Shown here: piece after piece, positions 18,189-26,356 of the stretch
Position numbering within the stretch: the stretch's first letter is position 1
How the letters are laid out: each line of letters begins with the position of its first letter
NCBI GenBank assembly: GCA_003138795.1
Contig: PLHC01000041.1
Span: 1-34,322, forward strand
Origin: Granulicella sp.
GTDB taxonomy: Bacteria; Acidobacteriota; Terriglobia; Terriglobales; Acidobacteriaceae
Length of the DNA stretch: 34,322 nucleotides
Reading direction: 5' to 3'
The notes under the pieces: model-generated
Told to the model about the DNA's origin: nothing
Databases searched by the model: none
What the model saw: only the letters and a program-made list of their open reading frames with translations
Position numbers and translations under genes: made by a program

Positions 18189-18224
18189 AGCAAGAGAAAA
18201 GGTCCGCCGGGTGGCGAACCTTTA
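18189..18224 (-). terminator. Rho-independent terminator after the zinc-ribbon gene
   Basis: On the minus strand AAAGGTTCGCC and GGCGGACCTTT form a stem (one mismatch) with an ACCC loop, followed by a T-rich run (TTTTCTCTT). It lies about 55 bp after the stop at 18279. Confidence 0.65.
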
Positions 18225-18278
18225 ATGGAGCTGTAATTTTCGTCTTGGATGCTGCATTTGGGCCGCCGGATAGCTGGC

Positions 18279-18458
18279 TTAGAGCTTCTCGAAGAAGTCG
18301 CAGACCGAACAGGAGATGTAGACTCCGCCGGGAACGCCGCGCTCGCGGTCCTTGACACGCTTGACGATGCGGGTGGGCTTGGAGCACTTGGGACAATCGG
18401 TGCTCTGCTGTGTATCCATGACCTTTTTGCGGTCGCCGGTCTTGGCAATCTTTGCCAT
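18279..18458 (-). CDS. Small zinc-ribbon protein
   Basis: This 59-residue protein (MAKIAKTGDRKKVMDTQQST) has two Cys pairs, CPKC and CSVC, about 28 residues apart, the pattern of a four-Cys zinc ribbon. Many Lys and Arg residues suggest nucleic-acid or ribosome contact, but no function is known. AGGGAG sits about 11 bases before the ATG, and a terminator follows. It is too short to be assigned to a larger family with confidence. Confidence 0.75.
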   Translation of the reverse strand: MAKIAKTGDRKKVMDTQQSTDCPKCSKPTRIVKRVKDRERGVPGGVYISCSVCDFFEKL

Positions 18459-18615
18459 TGTGATGATCTCCCTGAAACAAATGTGCGGGCTTGTCCGGTT
18501 GCGATGTGCGCGGGCCGACCTTGCTTGATCCGTGGGCTGGGCTGGTGGGCTGGGCCGAACAGGAGGTTCGCGAGGGCGCTGGGCCGGGGTAAAGCTCTGC
18601 TGCAAGTTTACACGA

Positions 18616-19683
18616 TTAGTCGTTTGGAGTGGTGCCGATGTCGCGGCCCGTTTCGCGGCGAAGGTGCTCGTCGATGACGGGGAGGGTCGAGGAGGCGGTG
18701 GGGGTGGTGCTGAGGATCTGAACGAGGGGCGCGGGAGCGGCGGCGGATTCCATCGCGGTGTGCGCCGCAGGGGGCGCGATGTCCATTGGATGGCCGGCGG
18801 AGACGATGGGCGGGTGGGTGTACTCCCATGCGTAGTTGCGGGTGATGCGGAAGAGTACGAGCATGGCGGCCAGGAGGATGAGGATGGTGGGCGCGGCGCC
18901 TTCGGGACCGTAGAGGCCGCCGGTGAGCCAGTCGGGACCAGTGACCGAGGTGGAGACGAGGCTGTTGTAGGTCGCGTAGCCGGCGAGGGGAAGGCCGAAG
19001 AGGATAGCTGTGGCAGCGTTCCAGGCGAAGTGCAGGCCCCATCCGAGCCAGAGCGCGTGCGTCTGGAGATAGGCGATCGAGAAAACGACGCCGAGGAAGA
19101 AGGTGACCAAAAAGCTGAGCGGCGTGGCGTTGGGCCGGTAGGTGGAGATGGTGGCGTAGAGCAGCGAGAGGAAGATGGTCGCGATGACGGGACTGGTGGC
19201 GTCGATGAGGCGCGCAAAGAGGAAGCCGCGGAAGGCGAGTTCGAGCGCGAGAGTGGATAAGGCGATGGTCGCGAGCGAGAGGAGGGCGAGACCCCAGTTG
19301 TGGGGAGCGAGCGCGAACTCTGGATGCAGGGCGCCGCTAAGCATCATCGGGAGGATAGCGGCGAGCAGCATTGCCCAGCCGAGCGCCGCGCCGCGCTGCC
19401 ACTCCTCGAGCGTGGTCGGGCGCTTGGGCAGTGCGTTGGTGGAGCGGACGTCGCCGGTGCGGGTGGCGATCCAGCGGAGGGTCGCGAAGCCCCAGAGCAG
19501 GAGGAAGACAAAGAAGGCCTGCTGCAGCGTCTCATCCAGGACGGCGAGGTTTAGGCGGTCGGCGATTCCCTGCGCGGCGTGCGCGGCGAGGCCGCCAGCG
19601 GCGATGATCCAAAGGGCGCCCGAGAGGAAGAGCGCGAACTGGAAGGTTCGCGGGAACGTGGGTTTGGATGAGGGCTCAGACAA
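18616..19683 (-). CDS. CPBP/Abi-family membrane protein, eroded protease motifs
   Basis: This 355-residue polytopic protein has about eight hydrophobic helices. The CPBP intramembrane protease region spans about 140-225: ALELAFRGFLFARL, SLLYATISTYR and GLHFAWNAA. Against the motifs EExxxR, FxxxH and HxxxN/B, the first Glu is Leu147 (E148 and R152 remain), the His of motif 2 is absent, and H218/N222 are intact. Proteolysis is therefore doubtful. The Pro/Ala/Ser-rich tail of ~70 residues is soluble. The TTG start at 19683 has AGGAGC upstream. It follows accA by 69 bp on the same strand and may be co-transcribed. Confidence 0.82.
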   Translation of the reverse strand: MSEPSSKPTFPRTFQFALFLSGALWIIAAGGLAAHAAQGIADRLNLAVLDETLQQAFFVFLLLWGFATLRWIATRTGDVRSTNALPKRPTTLEEWQRGAALGWAMLLAAILPMMLSGALHPEFALAPHNWGLALLSLATIALSTLALELAFRGFLFARLIDATSPVIATIFLSLLYATISTYRPNATPLSFLVTFFLGVVFSIAYLQTHALWLGWGLHFAWNAATAILFGLPLAGYATYNSLVSTSVTGPDWLTGGLYGPEGAAPTILILLAAMLVLFRITRNYAWEYTHPPIVSAGHPMDIAPPAAHTAMESAAAPAPLVQILSTTPTASSTLPVIDEHLRRETGRDIGTTPND

Positions 19684-19752
19684 CGGCGTGATCTGCTCCT
19701 TGGCATGGTGGAACCACAGCTGAGTGGGGCACTGGCTGCCGGTGGGGTCAGC

Positions 19753-20604
19753 TCAAGCGGTGGTGTAGAACTGCGCGATGTTGCGAAACTTCGCATAGCG
19801 CGCGGTGAGCAGATCGTCGAGGGAGAGGCTCTGGAGATCGCGGAGGTGGTGCTCCAGCCGCTCGTTGACAATCTGCATGGCGGAGGCGGGGTCGTTGTGC
19901 GTTCCGCCTTCGGGCTCGCGGATGACCTCGTCAACGCAGCCTAGCCTTATGACGTCGGTGGCGGTGTATCGGAGAGCAATGGCGGCCTGTTGCTTCTTGC
20001 CTGCGTCCTTCCACATGATGGAGGCGCAGCCCTCGGGCGAGATGACGGAGTAGATGGCGTTTTCGAGCATGAGAACGCGGTCGGAGACGGCCAGCGCAAG
20101 CGCACCTCCCGATCCACCTTCTCCGGTAATGGTGGCGATGGTCGGGACGCGGAGGCGGGACATCTCGAGGAGATTGCGGGCGATGGCCTCGGCCTGTCCG
20201 CGCTCCTCGGCACCGAGACCGGGGTTGGCGCCGGCGCAGTCGATGAAGGTGAAGACGGGGCGACCGAACTTTTCGGCGATGCGCATGGCGCGCAGAGCTT
20301 TGCGGTAGCCCTCGGGGTCGGGGCTGCCAAACTTGCGGGCGACGCGCTCTTTGACGGTGCGGCCCTTGCGATTGGCGATGACGAGGACGGGCTGGCCGTG
20401 GAAGCGGGCCATGCCAGCGGTCATCGCGGCGTCGTCGGCGAATAGCCGGTCGCCGTGGATCTCGCTGAAGTCGGTGAAGAGGGCTTCGATGTAGTCCATC
20501 GGATAGGGGCGCTGCGAATGCCGGGCGAGCTCAGTCTTAACCCAGGCTTCGGGAACCGGCGGTGCGGGTGCGTGAACGTGCTTTTGCGGTATGTTTTCTG
20601 CCAT
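19753..20604 (-). CDS. accA: Acetyl-CoA carboxylase carboxyltransferase subunit alpha
   Basis: This 283-residue AccA has a crotonase-fold core. Motifs are HGDRLFADD, RKFGSPDPEGYRKALR, GAEERGQAEAIARNLLEM and EGGSGGALALAVSDRVLMLE, followed by IYSVISPEGCASIMWKD. With AccD it transfers the carboxyl group from carboxybiotin to acetyl-CoA, making malonyl-CoA for fatty acid synthesis. It is shorter at the N-terminus than the ~319-residue E. coli protein. The segment usually TPGAYPG is CAGANPG here, a mild deviation next to the active site. ATG at 20604. Confidence 0.93.
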   Translation of the reverse strand: MAENIPQKHVHAPAPPVPEAWVKTELARHSQRPYPMDYIEALFTDFSEIHGDRLFADDAAMTAGMARFHGQPVLVIANRKGRTVKERVARKFGSPDPEGYRKALRAMRIAEKFGRPVFTFIDCAGANPGLGAEERGQAEAIARNLLEMSRLRVPTIATITGEGGSGGALALAVSDRVLMLENAIYSVISPEGCASIMWKDAGKKQQAAIALRYTATDVIRLGCVDEVIREPEGGTHNDPASAMQIVNERLEHHLRDLQSLSLDDLLTARYAKFRNIAQFYTTA

Positions 20605-20643
20605 CTCGTTAACCTCAATGATTGTACGCGAGGAATGTGGAGG

Positions 20644-20671
20644 GTAGTGGGTAGTGGGTAGTGAGTAGTGG
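20644..20671. repeat. Four tandem GTAGTGG heptamers
   Basis: GTAGTGG repeats four times (third copy GTAGTGA) between the accA start and the DoxX stop. It is probably slippage-generated. Confidence 0.6.
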
Positions 20672-20678
20672 GCTAGGG

Positions 20679-21107
20679 CTACGGCTGGGTGCGGCGGAAG
20701 AGACTGGGCCAGGAGAGGTCGTAGCGTTCGCGGGCGAAGAGGAGGATGGCCAGTACGAGGCCGTAGAGGAGTTGGCTGCCGGCGGTGGGCCAGTCTTGCT
20801 TGAGCGTGACGCCGAACATCAGGACCAGCATCAGGAGCAGCGCGAGCGTGAGGGCAGCCCTGGTGAAGAGGCCGAGGAGGAGGAGTGTGCCGATGAGGAG
20901 TTCGACGCAGGGGACGGTGTAGCCGGTGGCGAGCGTGAGGGAGGGTGGGAGCGGTGCGGCGGCCATGCTCTTCACCATGCCCTGCGCGAAGCCGGAGAGA
21001 TGCGAGCCGGTGAAGATGCGCGCGAAGCCGTGGCCGAAGAAGTTGACGCCGGTGATCAGGCGAAGGAGGAGATAGGCGTGGCGCTGCTCGGCGGTGGGGG
21101 TGCTCAT
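20679..21107 (-). CDS. DoxX-family membrane protein
   Basis: This 142-residue protein has four hydrophobic helices and DoxX-type features: YLLLRLITGVNFFGHGFARI, CVELLIGTLLLLGLFTRAAL and a C-terminal basic tail. DoxX proteins are inner-membrane quinone-linked or redox-associated proteins, but the exact role is unknown here. The ATG start lies at 21107. It precedes accA by 75 bp on the same strand. Confidence 0.82.
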   Translation of the reverse strand: MSTPTAEQRHAYLLLRLITGVNFFGHGFARIFTGSHLSGFAQGMVKSMAAAPLPPSLTLATGYTVPCVELLIGTLLLLGLFTRAALTLALLLMLVLMFGVTLKQDWPTAGSQLLYGLVLAILLFARERYDLSWPSLFRRTQP

Positions 21108-21179
21108 GGTGGGATTGGATGCTGCGGCGATTGTTTTGTAAGCGTAGATCGCTGGCCGTCTTGACTATCTCATGAAGAG

Positions 21180-21208
21180 TGGTTGTGTCATTGAAGTGGA
21201 CACAACCA
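21180..21208. terminator. 10-bp perfect hairpin downstream of the PilZ ORF
   Basis: TGGTTGTGTC and GACACAACCA flank a 9-bp loop, 20 bp beyond the TAA at 21229. No T-run follows, so termination is only likely by position. Confidence 0.45.
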
Positions 21209-21228
21209 GTGTGGGAAACAAGGGTGGG

Positions 21229-21503
21229 TTACTTTTTTTGGGGAGGTACGTTCACCTCGTCTGTGAAGATGTCGTCGGTGAACGCTTTTGCGATGGCGAG
21301 GTCGAGTCGGATCATCAATTGGCTGCAGGTCTCCTGGTCGCGGCGCACTAGCTTGGCCAGGCAGTTGGATCCGTCCGTTGCGGTGGCGACGCAGCCGACT
21401 GGCTCGATGACGCCGACGGTGATCTCACCGTAGTCGATCAGATCTGCGATGTGGGGCAGGGACGAGGGATCGAAGGCGACTTTTTCACTTGAGACGTTCT
21501 TGC
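21229..21503 (-). pseudogene. 3' part of a second small gene, start lost
   Basis: In frame with the PilZ ORF, about 90 residues form a distinct module: DPSSLPHIADLIDYGEITVG, CVATATDGSNCLAKLVRRD and LAIAKAFTDDIFTDEVN, ending PPQKK. It looks like a short acidobacterial hypothetical protein. No start codon with a ribosome site is visible on its 5' side, where the IS scar begins, so its 5' end was probably replaced. Confidence 0.5.
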
Positions 21504-22026
21504 CTATGCTGCGAGTTCGTTTTTCAGTTGGAGACTTCGGGCGAAGTTCCAAGGCAAGAGCTCCTCGATGCGGGGGATGGGGTGATCGGCGATCGTCGTC
21601 AGGACATGACGCCTTGCTTTGGCTCGCCAGGAACCGCTGCAAAAAACTATCGTACGTCTTCCTATCGGCCGCAGGAGGAAGATGCGAATTCTGAACCTTT
21701 GAAAAAACAAACGCGACGCCGACGCCATCTGAGCCCCACCGGACGACCTTCGCCTGGATGGCGATCGAACGTTCAGATTCGTCGTCTATGTCGTCGGTCC
21801 TTTGCAGCGTCATTGCCACCAGCGTGCCCCGGTACCATTGCTGGTCGGTGATCATATACAGCCCGGTCGAACTGATCGACAGGATGCTGTGCGGCTGCGG
21901 AGTGGCGCCGTCCCAATAATAGGCAACCAGCCCGGGTAGGGCGTGCCGTGTAGCCTTCCGCTTATCCTGATTATCCTCAGATAACAGCCACCGGAACCAA
22001 CGTTTCACTGGGTTCATGTCGTCCAT
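21229..22026 (-). CDS. PilZ-domain ORF fused to an unrelated tail through an IS scar
   Basis: The frame is open for 265 codons from ATG 22026 (alternative ATG 22017). Residues about 20-130 form a PilZ domain, the c-di-GMP binding fold. It has RKATR (the RxxxR motif) and ILSISSTGLYM at the usual (D/N)xSxxG position, with Ser replacing the first acidic/Asn residue, plus VVRWGSDGVGVAFVFSK. Downstream of about codon 133 the frame crosses a fragment of an IS66-type transposase in the wrong frame, then enters a second protein-like tail (IDYGEITVGVIEPVGCVATA). The native PilZ protein probably ended near 21625. The fusion may be translated but is probably an accident. Confidence 0.6.
   Translation of the reverse strand: MDDMNPVKRWFRWLLSEDNQDKRKATRHALPGLVAYYWDGATPQPHSILSISSTGLYMITDQQWYRGTLVAMTLQRTDDIDDESERSIAIQAKVVRWGSDGVGVAFVFSKVQNSHLPPAADRKTYDSFLQRFLASQSKASCPDDDRRSPHPPHRGALALELRPKSPTEKRTRSIGKNVSSEKVAFDPSSLPHIADLIDYGEITVGVIEPVGCVATATDGSNCLAKLVRRDQETCSQLMIRLDLAIAKAFTDDIFTDEVNVPPQKK
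21504..21625 (-). mobile_element. IS66-family transposase 3' scar
   Basis: A second minus-strand frame reads RRHVLTTIADHPIPRIEELL, then PWNFARSLQLKNELAA and a TAG at 21504-21506. This matches the C-terminus of IS66 TnpC proteins (LxxIxxHPxxRIDELLPW). Only about 40 codons remain and no terminal repeats are visible, so it is a fossil left by deletion or recombination. Confidence 0.65.
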
Positions 22027-22098
22027 CGCTAGTTTCCCATCGTGAGGCATGTAGCGGCGCCCCACGCACAATTGGTCTCCAACTCTTCGACCGAGCAT

Positions 22099-22331
22099 AT
22101 CACCAGCGGATCTCCTGGCTGGGTCAGCGACGAATAGATCGTGCGGATTGGCAGTTCCAACATTGTTTTGGGCTCGGTCGGGGATGAACTGCTGGTTGAA
22201 AAGGGGTGAGCGGTATCTATGAAATCGAGAGCTTCGGGATCCTTCGACTCTGCCTCTCGCGGTGAAGCGCTGCGTGAGGCTCCACTCAGGATGAGTGATT
22301 GTTGTTATCGATCAACATTTGTCGATACGCG
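22099..22331. other. Intergenic stretch between PilZ and dnaE
   Basis: No gene is recognised in these 233 bp. They hold the imperfect inverted repeat described separately. Confidence 0.5.
22235..22296. repeat. Imperfect palindromic intergenic repeat
   Basis: GGATCCTTCGACTCTGCCTC is followed about 20 bp later by GAGGCTCCACTCAGGATG, giving an imperfect inverted repeat. The 'ATCCTTCG...CAGGAT' pattern is a common intergenic palindrome in bacterial genomes. It may act as a terminator-like element after the dnaE stop. Confidence 0.5.
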
Positions 22332-25300
22332 CTAGTTGATGATCTGGACGGCGCCGTGGCCAAGGAGGGATTCGACCTGCTCGATGAAGGCGACGTCGGC
22401 GGCCACGGAGATGCCCTGGGGTTCGAGGTCAACGGAGAATTGGCTGGGATCTTCGAGGCGCAGCATGAGCTTGCCGGTGCCGGGGGCGGCGCGGAAGATG
22501 GTGTCGAGCTTGGTGAGGAGCTCGGTGTCGGGGCTGTGCAGCGGGACGCGGACGCGGAGGGCTTCGGGAAGCTTGACCTTGACGTCTTCGAGGGCCTGGA
22601 TGCCGGAGATGGCGAGCTTGGGGGCGGCGTCTTCGTCGCCACGCAGCGAGCCGCGGACGAGGACCGGGACGTCGATGCGGAGCTTTTCGGCGAGCTTCTC
22701 GTAGCTGGCTGGGAAGGCGATGAGCTCGATCTTGCCGACGGCGTCTTCGAGCGAGGCCTGGGCGTACATCTCGCCGGAGCGCTTGGATTTAGCGACCTTG
22801 AGGCCGGTGATGACACCGGCGATCTGGATCTCATTTCCCTGCTCGGCCTGGCCGCGACGGAAGACCTGCGGCTCGGGCTTCATCTCGCAGGCGGTTGCGG
22901 TGTCGACCACCTTGAGGTTGCGGAGCTTCTCGCGGTACTTGTCGAGCGGATGGCCGGAGACGAAGAAGCCGAGGACGTCCTTCTCGTTCTGGAGGCGGAC
23001 GTGTTCGTCCCAGTCGGGCGCGGGTGGGAGCGCGTCGTCGCTGGCCCGGGAGTTGGCGGGGCCGTCGTCGTCGAACATGCCGAAGAGGCCGTGCTGGCCG
23101 GAGGCGGTGTCGCGCTGCGCGTGCTGGGCGCGCTCCATCGCCTTGTCGAGCGCGGCCATGACCTGCGCGCGCTTGCCGAAGGCGTCGAGTGCTCCGGCCT
23201 TGCAGAGCGACTCGAGGACGCGCTTGTTCATCAGGCGGAGATCAACCTTCTCGCAGAACTCCCATAGAGATGCGAAGGATTGTTTGCCTGCTGCTTGAAG
23301 TTCTTCGCGGGCCTTGATGATGGAGTCGATGGCGTTGTGGCCGACGTTCTTGATCGCCGCGAGGCCGAAGCGGATGCTGTCGCCAGTGGGGGTGAAGGTG
23401 GCGGCGGAGACCTGAACGTCAGGTGGAACGACGGCGATGCCGAGCTCGCGGCACTCGCCGATGTACTTGACGACGTTCTCGGGCTTCGATGTTTCGGAGG
23501 TGAGGAGCGCGGCCATGAACTCGACCGGATAGTGCGTCTTGAGCCACGCGGTGTGATAGGCGAGGAGAGCATAGGCGGCCGAGTGGGACTTGTTGAAGCC
23601 GTAGCCGGCGAACTCGCGGATCAGATCGAAGAGCTGTCCGGCACGCTCCTTGTTGAATTTGCTGGCTGCAGCGCCAGCCATGAATGTGTCGCGCTGCTTC
23701 GCCATCTCGGCGGCGTCTTTTTTGCCCATCGCGCGGCGCAGCAGATCGGCGCCACCCAGCGAGTAGCCGCCGATGGCGGAGCTGATCTGCATGACCTGCT
23801 CCTGGTAGACGATGACTCCCAGCGTCTCCTTCAAGATGGGCTCGAGCGCGTCGAACATGTACTCAACGGGGCGGCGGCCCCACTTGCGCTCGATGAAGTC
23901 GTCGATCATGCCACCCTGGATGGGGCCGGGGCGATAGAGGGCGTTGAGCGCGGTGAGGTCTTCGATGGTGGTGGGCTTGTAGCGGCGGAGGACGTCGCGC
24001 ATGCCGCCGGATTCGAACTGGAAGACGCCGGAGGTGAGGGCGCGGTGAAAGACCTTCTCGAAGGTCTCCATATCGTCGAGCGCGATGGTGGAGAGGTCGA
24101 CGACGTCGCCGCGATTGGACTGGATGAGCTTGAGGCAGTCGTCGATGACGGTGAGCGTCGTGAGGCCGAGGAAGTCCATCTTGAGAAGACCCATCTTCTC
24201 AACGGCTTTCATGTCGTAGCTGGTGACGATGGCGTCATCCTTGGTGCGGGTGACGGGGACGAGCTCGGTGAGGGGCTGCGGGGCGATGACGACGCCGGCG
24301 GCGTGAATCCCGGCACCGCGGATGAGGCCTTCGAGGCGGAGGGCGGTGTCGATGAGCTCCTTGATCTTGGAATCTTCGTAGGCGAGGGCGAGCGGCGGCG
24401 AGTCTTTGAGGGCCTGCTCGATGGTGATGCCGATTGTGGGCGGGATGAGCTTCGCGATGCGATCAACTTCGCCGTAGGGCATGTCGAGCGCGCGGCCTAC
24501 GTCCTTGATCGCCGCCTTGGCGGCCATGGTGTTGAAGGTAATGATCTGCGCGACCTGATCGCTGCCGTACTTCTGGCGGACGTACTCGATGATCTCCCAG
24601 CGTCGGTTCATGCAGAAGTCGATGTCGATATCGGGCATGGAGATGCGCTCAGGGTTGAGGAAGCGCTCGAAGAGCAGATTATTCTGCAGCGGATCGATGT
24701 CCGTGATCTCCATGACGTAGGCGACGAGCGATCCGGCGGCCGATCCGCGGCCCGGGCCGACGGGGATCTGCTGCTGCTTCGCGTAGCGGATAAAGTCCCA
24801 CACAATCATGAAATAGCCTGGAAACTTCATCTGCTTGATGCAGTCGATCTCGCGATTGAGACGGGCTTCGTAGTCGGCGATGGAGCAGCGCAGCTTGCCG
24901 GTGTCTTCGAGATGCTTGATGGCGGTGTCGCGACGATGACGCCAGCCGGCGCGGCAGACCTGCTCGAAGTAGGCGTCGAGATCCATGCCGTCGGGGCAGT
25001 CGAACTTGGGGAAGGGGTTCTTGATCTTGGTGAGCTCGAGGTTGCAGCGCTCGGGAAACTGCATGGTGCGGGTGCAGACTTCGGGTGCGTGGGCGAAGAG
25101 ACGATGCATCTCGTCGGCCGTCTTGATGTAGAACTCCTGGGTGTCGAACTTGAAGCGCTTGGGGTCGTTCATGGACCCGGCAGTCTGGACGCAGAGCAGG
25201 ACCTCGTGCGCGCGGGAGTCCTGGTCCTCGATGTAGTGCGAGTCGTTGGTGGCGATGAGGGGGATGTTGAGGTCTTTTTCGAGGCGGAACATGGCCTCGG

Positions 25301-25865
25301 TGACGGCCTTGTCGGGCTCGAGGCCGTGGTCCTGGATCTCGAGGAAGAAGTTGCCGCGACCGAACATGGTCTCGAAGTCGCCGGCGGACTTCTTGGCGAG
25401 GTCGTAGTTCCCTGCCATGATGTGCTGGCTTATTTCTCCCGCCAGGCAGCCGGAGAAGCCGATCAGGCCTTCGGTGTGTTTGGCGAGGAAGTTCTTGCTG
25501 ACGCGCGGTTTCTTGTAGAAGCCGTGCAGCGCGGCCTCGCTGGTCAGGCGGATGAGGTTGCGATAGCCGGCTTCGTTCTCGGCGAGGACGAGCAGGTGGT
25601 TGTACTTGGAGTCGGGGTCGGCGAACTCGCGGCGGTGGTCGTCTTCCTTGCAGATGTAGAGCTCGCAGCCGAGGATGGGCTTGAGGCTCTTCTTCTTCAT
25701 CGCGTCGAAGAAGTGGACGGCGCCGTAGATGTTGCCGTGGTCGGTCATGGCGGCCGAGGTCTGGCCGATCTTGGTCAGGTGCTTGGCCAGCTTGTCGACG
25801 TCGCAGGCACCGTCGAGCAGCGAATAGTCGGTGTGGAGATGGAGATGCGTGAACTCAGCGGCCAT
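22332..25865 (-). CDS. dnaE: DNA polymerase III subunit alpha
   Basis: The protein has 1177 residues, near the usual DnaE length. The N-terminal PHP domain starts FTHLHLHTDYSLLDGA, with MTDHGNIYGAV. The polymerase core has the catalytic PDIDIDF (about 408-414) and KMDFLGLTTL (about 561) with the third Asp, plus GPGRGSAAGSLVAYVMEI. The fingers and helix-hairpin-helix region include FNKSHSAAYALLAYHTAWLK. A C-terminal OB-fold (IQIAGVITGLKVAKSKRSGE) and tau-binding tail end in HGAVQIIN. It is the replicative polymerase catalytic subunit. ATG at 25865. Confidence 0.97.
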   Translation of the reverse strand: MAAEFTHLHLHTDYSLLDGACDVDKLAKHLTKIGQTSAAMTDHGNIYGAVHFFDAMKKKSLKPILGCELYICKEDDHRREFADPDSKYNHLLVLAENEAGYRNLIRLTSEAALHGFYKKPRVSKNFLAKHTEGLIGFSGCLAGEISQHIMAGNYDLAKKSAGDFETMFGRGNFFLEIQDHGLEPDKAVTEAMFRLEKDLNIPLIATNDSHYIEDQDSRAHEVLLCVQTAGSMNDPKRFKFDTQEFYIKTADEMHRLFAHAPEVCTRTMQFPERCNLELTKIKNPFPKFDCPDGMDLDAYFEQVCRAGWRHRRDTAIKHLEDTGKLRCSIADYEARLNREIDCIKQMKFPGYFMIVWDFIRYAKQQQIPVGPGRGSAAGSLVAYVMEITDIDPLQNNLLFERFLNPERISMPDIDIDFCMNRRWEIIEYVRQKYGSDQVAQIITFNTMAAKAAIKDVGRALDMPYGEVDRIAKLIPPTIGITIEQALKDSPPLALAYEDSKIKELIDTALRLEGLIRGAGIHAAGVVIAPQPLTELVPVTRTKDDAIVTSYDMKAVEKMGLLKMDFLGLTTLTVIDDCLKLIQSNRGDVVDLSTIALDDMETFEKVFHRALTSGVFQFESGGMRDVLRRYKPTTIEDLTALNALYRPGPIQGGMIDDFIERKWGRRPVEYMFDALEPILKETLGVIVYQEQVMQISSAIGGYSLGGADLLRRAMGKKDAAEMAKQRDTFMAGAAASKFNKERAGQLFDLIREFAGYGFNKSHSAAYALLAYHTAWLKTHYPVEFMAALLTSETSKPENVVKYIGECRELGIAVVPPDVQVSAATFTPTGDSIRFGLAAIKNVGHNAIDSIIKAREELQAAGKQSFASLWEFCEKVDLRLMNKRVLESLCKAGALDAFGKRAQVMAALDKAMERAQHAQRDTASGQHGLFGMFDDDGPANSRASDDALPPAPDWDEHVRLQNEKDVLGFFVSGHPLDKYREKLRNLKVVDTATACEMKPEPQVFRRGQAEQGNEIQIAGVITGLKVAKSKRSGEMYAQASLEDAVGKIELIAFPASYEKLAEKLRIDVPVLVRGSLRGDEDAAPKLAISGIQALEDVKVKLPEALRVRVPLHSPDTELLTKLDTIFRAAPGTGKLMLRLEDPSQFSVDLEPQGISVAADVAFIEQVESLLGHGAVQIIN

Positions 25866-25947
25866 AAGGCTAGTTTACTGCTTGGTTACGGGTGGCGATG
25901 TTGAGGAAAAGCGACCAATCGAAGGCAAACATGATTAGAATCCCGCC

Positions 25948-26342
25948 ATGGGATTTTTCGTCTTCGATGCTATCTCTCGATTGTTGCGCGGGCGTCGCCG
26001 CCGGGAACGGATGCAGAAGGCTGCGGCTTGGCCTGTGGTGACGGCGAAGTTGCTGGCCTCGAAATTGGTGATGAAAGATGATCTGGCGGAGGGTTTGGCC
26101 GTGCAGGATAGCCAAGTGGAGGTTCCTTACTACTTCAGCATCGAGGACGGTTTTTTCGGCGGGTTTGTGCGGAGCGTTCCCTGCTCGGATTCTGAGGGGC
26201 GGCGGATTCAGGGCAGTTGGAGGAGGGGATGCTGGTGAACGTGCGATATAACCCGGCGAATCCGGATGAGGGGTGCGTGCTGGCTTCTGACAATGCTTCC
26301 GGCAAGGAAGGCGCGCTTCCGTTTATGATCTGGCCGGGATAG
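25948..26342 (+). pseudogene. DUF3592-like small gene with frameshift
   Basis: The first frame (MGFFVFDAISRLLRG..., WPVVTAKLL, VEVPYYFSIEDGFFGGFVRS, VPCSDSEG) ends prematurely. A second frame completes it with GQLEEGMLVNVRYNPANPDE, GCVLASDNA and ALPFMIWPG. One indel at about 26190-26215 separates them. The combined ~130-residue protein has the VRYNPANPxxxCVLA signature of DUF3592-type proteins. No function is known. It converges on mpl with 14 bp between the stops. Confidence 0.65.
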
Positions 26343-26356
26343 ACTCTGCGGCGAAT

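Noticed and set aside
23280-25904. 874-codon plus-strand frame opposite dnaE
   Set aside because: It lies fully antisense to the well-supported dnaE, has a Val/Asp/Glu/Gly-rich composition and no family motif.
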